Part shown: positions 5,645 to 10,246 of the stretch, piece by piece | Numbering within the stretch: the first letter of the stretch is position 1 | Layout of the letters: each line of letters begins with the position of its first letter | Source: Desulfoprunum sp. | Lineage (GTDB): Bacteria > Desulfobacterota > Desulfobulbia > Desulfobulbales > Desulfocapsaceae | Direction of reading: 5' to 3' | DNA length: 10,246 nucleotides | Assembly: GCA_030696435.1 (NCBI GenBank) | Contig: JAUYSF010000290.1 | Location: 1-10,246, forward strand | Notes under the pieces: model-generated | Database searches by the model: none | Told to the model about the DNA's origin: nothing | The model's input: only the letters and a program-made list of their open reading frames with translations | Translations under genes and position numbers: made by a program

Positions 5645-7549
5645 TCAGCGTCTGATTTCCTGCTGGACTGCGCGGGCCAGGCTCGTGACGCTGAAGGGTT
5701 TTGTCAAATAGTGTGAAATGCCCAGAGCCTTGATCTTGTCCTGGTCTTCCTGGTTAAAATAGCCCGAAGCGATGACAGCCCTCTGGGTTGGTTGGATCTT
5801 GAGGATCCGCCGGTATGTCTCGTAGCCGCTGATACCCGGATCCATAATCATATCAAGGAGGAGCAGATCCATGGGTTCCCGGCTGATATGCTCAATGGCC
5901 TTCTCGCCAGTGGCCACGGCACTGGGGGTGTAGCCGAGGCGCTTGAGGATGGAAGAGGTGATCTGCCGCTGACTTTCCTCGTCATCGACTATCAGGATCT
6001 TTTCCCCTTGGCCGCACAGCGCATCAAAGGAGAAGGAAAGTTCGCCCATCTGCTGAACCCCGGTCCGGCAGGAGGGAAAATAGAGATCGAATCGGCAGCC
6101 GGCCTCGTGGCTTATGATGTCAATAAAGCCTTGATGATCCCTGACGGTATTCCAGATGACCGTGAGCCCGAGTCCTGTGCCGCTGCGACCGAGTTCTTTC
6201 TTGGAAAAGAAGGGTTCGAAGATGCGGGGCAGGGCCTCCTCGGCTATGCCGCTGCCGTTGTCCTGGATCGACAGCACCACGTATCTGCCGGGAGGGATCT
6301 CTTCATAGCCTTCAAGGGTTTCTGCCAATTTCCTATTCGCCGTGCGGATGGTAATTTTTCCCGTATTATCAATGGCCTCTGCGGCATTGGTCATCAGATT
6401 GATGATGGATTTGATGATATGGATGGTCGAGGCCTCGATGTTGGGCAGATTCGCTTCGAGCTGCAATTGGATGGCGATGCCCGGGCGGAGCTGTTTGAGC
6501 TGTCGGTAATCAATGGACTGGGCGTAGTCTTTTAAGAGGAGATTGAGGTTGCACGCCTCTTTTTTGCAGGTTGAGCCCCGGGCCACGGTCAGGAGATCGG
6601 CGACAACAGCGGCCGCCTGCTTGCCTGCCTGCTGGATAAGGGCGATATCCTTGCGATATTTTTCCGTGGTCGACATGTCCAAGAGGAGGAGCTCCGGGAA
6701 AGTGACGATACTGCTCAGGATATTGTTGAGGTCGTGGGCCACGCTACCGGCCATGATGCCAATGGACTCCATGCGCTGGGCGTTGGTGAGTTTTTCCTGC
6801 ATCTGCAGGCGCCGATGCTCTGCCTGTTTTCGGGCGGTAAGGTCGCGGATTGCCGCAACCCAAGTCCTGTCCGAACTGCCATCGAGTTTTTTGATCCTGA
6901 TTTCTACGGGAAATGTCCTGCCGTCCCGGCCAATGGCCTCCAGTTCCAGGGCCTCGGCCGGGACGGCCTCGGGCTGCTCCTGATCAGGGGCGCAGAAATC
7001 CCAGCCGGGGAGCAGGTCCTGCAGCGCATGGCTGAGAAGATCTTCCTCCGACATGCCAAAGATCTCCAGGCATTGCTGGTTGACCTGCAGGACAGCATTG
7101 CCGGAGAAGATGATAATGCCTTCCCAGGTCGCCTCGGCCAGCTGCTGAAACTTCTTTTTACTGCCAAGCAGTTCTCGTCTGAGCTGTTTAGTTTCAATGG
7201 CGCGGGAGATGGTCTGCAATACCAGTTCCGGGTTGCAGGGCTTACTGAGATAGTCATAGACCCTAAAGCGCATGGCCTGTACTGCACTGCCCACCGTTGC
7301 CTGACCGGTCAGGATGACGATTGCCGTATCAGGTTGGTGCTGGGTGACATATTCGGCTATTTCAATACCTTCTATGTCGGGGAGGACCAGGTCGAGGAGT
7401 ATGGCGTGGTATGATCTGTCCTGCAGCCGGAGAAAGGCATCCTGGCCGGTGGGGGCGAGGTCTACAGTGTAGCCGCTTTCTTCGAGAATATATTTGATGC
7501 TCGAACAGAAATTGCGTTCATCGTCGACAACGAGAATTGATTCTACCAT
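5645..7549 (-). CDS. Hybrid sensor histidine kinase, REC-PAS-HisKA-HATPase-REC
   Basis: Soluble hybrid histidine kinase of 634 residues with no signal peptide or membrane segment. Residues 3-120 are a receiver domain (Asp9/Asp10 acidic pocket, phospho-acceptor Asp53 in LLDLVLPD, Thr81, Lys103 in LSKP). Residues ~132-240 are a PAS sensor domain (QQLAEATWEGIIIF through VAAIRDLTARK). The HisKA domain has the phospho-acceptor His272 in SVAHDLNNILSS. The ATPase domain has N-box NLMTNAAEAI (about 384-393), G1 motif DNGSGI (430-435), F-box IFEPFFSKK and G2 motif GTGLGL (457-462). Residues ~516-633 are a second receiver (ILIVDDEE, Asp566 in LLLLDMIMD, Lys617 in LTKPF). All catalytic residues are present. 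There is no DNA-binding or enzymatic output domain, so phosphate must pass on to another protein or the kinase must act through its receivers. ppk1 follows 21 bases downstream. Confidence 0.95.
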   Translation of the reverse strand: MVESILVVDDERNFCSSIKYILEESGYTVDLAPTGQDAFLRLQDRSYHAILLDLVLPDIEGIEIAEYVTQHQPDTAIVILTGQATVGSAVQAMRFRVYDYLSKPCNPELVLQTISRAIETKQLRRELLGSKKKFQQLAEATWEGIIIFSGNAVLQVNQQCLEIFGMSEEDLLSHALQDLLPGWDFCAPDQEQPEAVPAEALELEAIGRDGRTFPVEIRIKKLDGSSDRTWVAAIRDLTARKQAEHRRLQMQEKLTNAQRMESIGIMAGSVAHDLNNILSSIVTFPELLLLDMSTTEKYRKDIALIQQAGKQAAAVVADLLTVARGSTCKKEACNLNLLLKDYAQSIDYRQLKQLRPGIAIQLQLEANLPNIEASTIHIIKSIINLMTNAAEAIDNTGKITIRTANRKLAETLEGYEEIPPGRYVVLSIQDNGSGIAEEALPRIFEPFFSKKELGRSGTGLGLTVIWNTVRDHQGFIDIISHEAGCRFDLYFPSCRTGVQQMGELSFSFDALCGQGEKILIVDDEESQRQITSSILKRLGYTPSAVATGEKAIEHISREPMDLLLLDMIMDPGISGYETYRRILKIQPTQRAVIASGYFNQEDQDKIKALGISHYLTKPFSVTSLARAVQQEIRR

Positions 7550-7592
7550 GATGGTGTGCTTCTTTGCTCGGAGGTGTGTCAGTGGTAACGAT

Positions 7593-7624
7593 TCTATACC
7601 GTTAGATGCTTGAGGCTACGTCAA
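7593..7624 (-). promoter_or_regulatory. Candidate promoter of the hybrid kinase-ppk1 operon
   Basis: On the minus strand TTGACG (7624-7619) and TATAGA (7598-7593) are separated by 20 bases, longer than the 17 typical of sigma-70. The -10 is good and is flanked by 5-base inverted repeats (TAACG at 7586-7590 on the + strand, CGTTA at 7600-7604). A run of ten consecutive T on the minus strand (7623-7632) overlaps and lies upstream of the -35 and could bend DNA. The rest of the 235-base gap (7550-7784) shows no gene. Just after the HDOD-kinase stop codon, the minus strand has a weak ATCC/GGAT stem followed by seven T (7764-7758), a poor terminator candidate. Confidence 0.35.
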
Positions 7625-7784
7625 AAAAAAAATGAAGTCAAATGAAATGAAGATGATCAAGTCTTCTTGGAGGTGGCAGAGTACCTGCATGTGCCGGTTC
7701 AGCTCTACGGGCAATAGGGCAAATTATATGAGCATGTGTTTAAAAACAGATAGTTATAAAAAAACATCCGGAACGTCTACAGGA

Positions 7785-9914
7785 TCATGAGTTTTTCGTT
7801 ACCAGATTTATGGTAAAACATGTTCCTCCTTGTTTGGGAGAAGAACAGTTGATCGAACCTCCCAGTTCCGTCACCAGTTTTCTGACAATGGCCAGGCCAA
7901 GCCCCAAATGCCCCTTGCCCTTACTGGAGACTCCGGCGCCAAAGAGCGTCTCGGCAAGCTCGGGAGCAATACCTGGCCCATTGTCTTCGATGCGTATGCG
8001 GACGCTGTCAGTTCCAGCCTGCGTGCAACGTTGGATATAGTCGGTGCGTAACCATATCGTACCACCTGGAGCGACGGCCTCACCGGCGTTTTTCAGGAGA
8101 TTGGTGAGGATCTGCCGCAGGGCTTCCGGGTTACTTGCAATCGGCGGTATTCGGGGATCGGCGTCGAGTTGTGAGGAAATTTCCTGCTGGGTAAAGAGAG
8201 AGTGCTCAAAGAGATCGAGGCTCTGTCTGACCAAGGCGTTAAGGTCCACCGGCCTGGTGGCATGAGGGACAGGAGGGCCTGAGAGATCGTCGAGCTGACA
8301 GCTGATGCTGCCGATGCGGGCCATTTCCTCACCGATGTTCCGGAGTTGTTTCTGGATCTCCGGTTGCCCTGCCAGTCGTTTTCCGAGGATGGAGAGGTAG
8401 TTCTGGACGATGGCCAGGGGATTATTGATCTCATGGGCGATACTCCGGGCGACCTGCTGGACGACCTTGACTCGCTCTCCGGCCAGATCCTCGGCGCGCT
8501 TTTTGTTGAGAACATCGAGATAGAGCCGGGCCGCGGCATGCCGAGCGAAAAACGCGAGATCATCTCTGCAATCGTCCATATGATTCCTCTGCTCTGCTTC
8601 GAGGCTGGTCACCAGAAAACCGCGCCAGTCCTCTACGGGAAGGGCGATTGCCAGGAGAACACTGCCGGCAAAAAGAGAGAAGAGTTTTTCGCCAGGCGAT
8701 TTTTGCCCCTCGTCGGCTGATTGTGTGAGCATGCAGATGCCGTTCTTTGACTCCGGACACAGGGTGATAAGGTCTTCTCCATCTTCTGCACTGATGCCGA
8801 AATCAACGGCCTGCCGAGCAAGGAGATTGGCGCTGGAGCCATGGGCGCTGAATCCTTTGGCATCAAGATCGGGGATAAATATCAGGCATTTATCGATATT
8901 AAAGAGGATGTGCAGACTTTCTTCAATAACCCTGAGAACCCGGTCCGGGGTCTCCGCCCTGACCAGATTGTCAAGCACCCCGTGCAGGCGAGAGAGTACC
9001 CGAATCTTGTCGGCCAGCTCTGTACGTCCGTGGTCTGTCGGTGCATCTTCGCAGTGGGCTGCCTGTGGTCGTTCAATAGCAATGCCCATCCCTTTGGCAA
9101 TGGCGGAGACGGTTTCTTCCGCCGCTTCGAGGCAGCTGGCGAGGGACTGCGGGGCGATGCGCATCCTGTTGGCCAGTTCTCCAAGATGGCTGAAATCGGG
9201 CAGAGGGGACATGCTGAGGCTGTTGGCCAGAAAGAGTAAAGCGGTGAGGGAGTTGGCCTGCGGCTCAGTAATCTCATCACGGTGGTGCCGTTCGATGGCG
9301 GTTGCGATCGGGATATGAAGATTCCAGCGGCCGACCAGAAGGCCACCGGCCTCGGAGTGGGAGATGCCCAGTCGGGTCTTCTCAAGGGATTCCAGGGACG
9401 TCGGGTCGATCATGCCGTCGCCTGTCAGGTCGTGGTACTCCTGCCCAAAGGCCTGGCCGAGGAGGAGTTTGCCCAAATCGTGGAGCAGTCCGGCAAGATA
9501 GGCCTCGGCCGGATGGGGATAGTCGACCATTTCGGCCAGTGATTTGGCGAGGACGGCGGTCAGCAGCGAGTGGTGCCAGAACCGGGCAAGCGACATCCCG
9601 GCAGGAGCGGAAAAGGCCTGAAACGCCTCATGCACGGAAACGGAAATTGCCAGGTTTCTGACCGTATCAATCCCGAGGTAGATTACCGCCTGCTCAGTAT
9701 CGGTATAGGATGTACGGCTACCAAGAAAGGCCGAGTTGGCCAGTTGCAGTATCCTGGCACTGATGGAAACATCGCGGCCGACAATGTCGCTCACGGTTTG
9801 CAGATCGACATCCCGGTCGTTACAGGCATCGATGAGCTCGATAAGTGACTGGGGCAAGGTTGGAAGCTTACTGATATCAAAGAGGCTGTCGATGTTTCGG
9901 GGAGCTGTATGCAT
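7785..9914 (-). CDS. HDOD-GAF sensor histidine kinase
   Basis: Soluble protein of 709 residues combining an HDOD domain with a histidine kinase. Residues ~12-210 are HDOD (LPTLPQSLIELIDACND, then SISARILQLANSAFLG, AVIYLGIDTVRNLAIS). The region also keeps histidines in HD-superfamily positions: FWHHSLL (114-115), LLHDLGK (145-146), ISHSEAG (186) and IERHHRDE (210-211). Residues ~305-470 are GAF-like, a possible ligand or redox sensor. The kinase core follows, with HisKA His494 in SIAHEINNPLAI, N-box ILTNLLKNAGEAV (Asn609), G1 DNGPGI (644-649) and G2 GHLGLGL (668-674). It ends after the ATPase domain with no receiver, so its phosphoryl acceptor is elsewhere; the next gene's receivers are candidates. 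The ATG at 9914 has no clear Shine-Dalgarno sequence, but the HDOD domain starts directly after it and no better start is visible. Confidence 0.94.
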   Translation of the reverse strand: MHTAPRNIDSLFDISKLPTLPQSLIELIDACNDRDVDLQTVSDIVGRDVSISARILQLANSAFLGSRTSYTDTEQAVIYLGIDTVRNLAISVSVHEAFQAFSAPAGMSLARFWHHSLLTAVLAKSLAEMVDYPHPAEAYLAGLLHDLGKLLLGQAFGQEYHDLTGDGMIDPTSLESLEKTRLGISHSEAGGLLVGRWNLHIPIATAIERHHRDEITEPQANSLTALLFLANSLSMSPLPDFSHLGELANRMRIAPQSLASCLEAAEETVSAIAKGMGIAIERPQAAHCEDAPTDHGRTELADKIRVLSRLHGVLDNLVRAETPDRVLRVIEESLHILFNIDKCLIFIPDLDAKGFSAHGSSANLLARQAVDFGISAEDGEDLITLCPESKNGICMLTQSADEGQKSPGEKLFSLFAGSVLLAIALPVEDWRGFLVTSLEAEQRNHMDDCRDDLAFFARHAAARLYLDVLNKKRAEDLAGERVKVVQQVARSIAHEINNPLAIVQNYLSILGKRLAGQPEIQKQLRNIGEEMARIGSISCQLDDLSGPPVPHATRPVDLNALVRQSLDLFEHSLFTQQEISSQLDADPRIPPIASNPEALRQILTNLLKNAGEAVAPGGTIWLRTDYIQRCTQAGTDSVRIRIEDNGPGIAPELAETLFGAGVSSKGKGHLGLGLAIVRKLVTELGGSINCSSPKQGGTCFTINLVTKNS

Positions 9915-9977
9915 TATTATCTACTGTTGAATTGAGGGAAGGGGCTGACATTCTTTGCTCAGGTGTAGCAGAAAATA

Positions 9978-9991
9978 TTGAAGAAATTCAA
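9978..9991. repeat. Short inverted repeat upstream of the HDOD-GAF kinase gene
   Basis: TTGAA (9978-9982) and TTCAA (9987-9991) are perfect inverted repeats around GAAA, 64 bases before the HDOD-kinase start. This could be an operator half-site pair or a small hairpin. It is AT-rich and may be chance. Confidence 0.25.
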
Positions 9992-10047
9992 GGTATTTTT
10001 TCAGAACGCCGCCGGCAGAAGGATTTATAATGACAATTTTAAAACTA

Positions 10048-10058
10048 GGGACATTCCC
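10048..10058. repeat. REP-like palindrome GGGA-CAT-TCCC
   Basis: GGGACATTCCC is a perfect 4+4 palindrome with a 3-base centre. From memory, similar GGGAC-N-TCCC palindromes occur as dispersed REP-like sequences in deltaproteobacteria, and read on the other strand they give short spurious proteins starting MGNVPS, exactly as here. Confidence 0.4.
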
Positions 10059-10123
10059 CATATTTCCTCCTGAAACGCCCATGCTCTCCGTCTGGGTATG
10101 TCGAAAAACTCTAGGAGCCTGTC

Positions 10124-10244
10124 GGATTATGCCCTTTTTCCCCATCTCTGCGTTATTTTCGAAAATCAATGCTCGCAATATCAACTATATGGCTGCGCTT
10201 AATTTTCGAAAATGCCTTGATCTGAGAAAAAATTTCTATAATCC
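10124..10244. repeat. Symmetric palindromic repeat, MITE-like (121 bp)
   Basis: The ends are inverted repeats: GGATTAT at 10124-10130 and ATAATCC at 10238-10244. Just inside them a T-run (about 10135-10139) faces an A-run (10227-10232). Two copies of the perfect palindrome ATTTTCGAAAAT lie at 10155-10166 and 10202-10213. Each is exactly 31 bases from its end, so the whole element is symmetric about 10184. The centre (about 10175-10193) folds as CG-AATA / TAT-GG-CT with a few mismatches. No coding capacity is visible. The size, terminal repeats and symmetry suit a non-autonomous miniature inverted-repeat element or an extragenic palindrome family. The bases outside it on the right are cut by the window end, so a target-site duplication cannot be judged. 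Confidence 0.6.
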
Positions 10245-10246
10245 TA

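Larger units (their letters stand above)
9915..10246. other. Gene-free region at the right edge with palindromes and a MITE-like repeat
   Basis: I see no convincing gene in these 332 bases. From left to right they hold a TTGAA-GAAA-TTCAA hairpin (9978-9991), a GC-rich patch (about 10007-10017), a REP-like GGGACATTCCC palindrome (10048-10058) and the symmetric repeat at 10124-10244. An 87-codon open frame on the minus strand (10184-9921) starts in the centre of the repeat and runs across the palindrome. It has no recognisable domain, so I treat it as spurious. The promoter of the HDOD-GAF kinase must lie here, but I cannot place it confidently. Confidence 0.6.

Noticed and set aside
5792-6535. 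247-codon open frame on the + strand
   Set aside because: Antisense to the hybrid kinase ATPase and receiver domains; no recognisable motif.
6734-7414. 226-codon open frame on the + strand
   Set aside because: Antisense to the PAS and first receiver regions of the hybrid kinase; no recognisable motif.
7620-7660. Pho box controlling the kinase-ppk1 operon
   Set aside because: The CTTCATTT repeats are 15 bases apart and do not match the CTGTCAT-type 11-base direct repeat bound by PhoB.
7758-7785. Intrinsic terminator after the HDOD kinase
   Set aside because: The T7 tract is good, but the stem is only ATCC/GGAT with a 12-base loop; mentioned in the promoter entry but not called as a feature.
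7689-7790. Small 33-codon open frame on the + strand in the kinase gap
   Set aside because: The GGAGG upstream is 15 bases from the ATG, the composition is low-complexity, and it runs over the end of the HDOD kinase gene on the other strand.
9921-10184. 87-codon open frame on the - strand next to the HDOD kinase
   Set aside because: It begins at the centre of the palindromic element and crosses the REP-like palindrome. The sequence has no domain and looks like translated repeat DNA.

Overview
The window looks like chromosomal DNA from a mesophilic, Gram-negative deltaproteobacterium (Desulfobacterota; a Desulfobulbales- or Desulfuromonadales-like organism is my best guess). The reasons are lipoprotein signal peptides with clear lipoboxes, a dense set of large soluble histidine kinases, an HDOD-domain protein, and a moderately GC-rich composition with near-complete coding. 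The lineage is inferred from gene style, not from a marker gene.

Layout. At the left edge, on the + strand, lie the 3' end of rfbB (dTDP-glucose 4,6-dehydratase) and a complete rfbC (dTDP-4-dehydrorhamnose 3,5-epimerase). These are two steps of dTDP-L-rhamnose synthesis and probably the tail of a surface polysaccharide cluster. They are followed on the same strand by a lipoprotein with a Pro/Thr-rich linker and a C-terminal PsbP/DUF1795-like domain. Everything from 2136 to 9914 is on the - strand. Read in the direction of transcription it is: an HDOD-GAF-histidine kinase (9914 to 7785), a REC-PAS-histidine kinase-REC hybrid kinase (7549 to 5645), polyphosphate kinase ppk1 (5623 to 3455), a periplasmic Pro-rich TPR protein (3333 to 2617), and an SH3-domain lipoprotein (2615 to 2136). 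The lipoprotein at 1027-2121 and the SH3 lipoprotein converge with only 14 bases between their stop codons.

How the genes may work together. The hybrid kinase and ppk1 are 21 bases apart and very likely co-transcribed, which places polyphosphate synthesis beside a cytoplasmic phosphorelay. The upstream HDOD-GAF kinase has no receiver domain, and the hybrid kinase has two receivers but no DNA-binding or enzymatic output, so the two could form a relay; this is inference. The TPR and SH3 genes are one nucleotide apart and probably translationally coupled, forming an envelope pair.

Non-coding structure. The right end (about 10110-10246) holds a symmetric palindromic repeat. It has 7-base terminal inverted repeats and two copies of a 12-base perfect palindrome placed exactly 31 bases from each end, which resembles a miniature inverted-repeat element. 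Next to it is a REP-like GGGA-CAT-TCCC palindrome. I see no rRNA, tRNA, CRISPR array, intact transposase or phage gene. Apart from the kinase/ppk1 arrangement and the palindromic element, the region is fairly ordinary, and I did not find a clearly new defence or mobile system.
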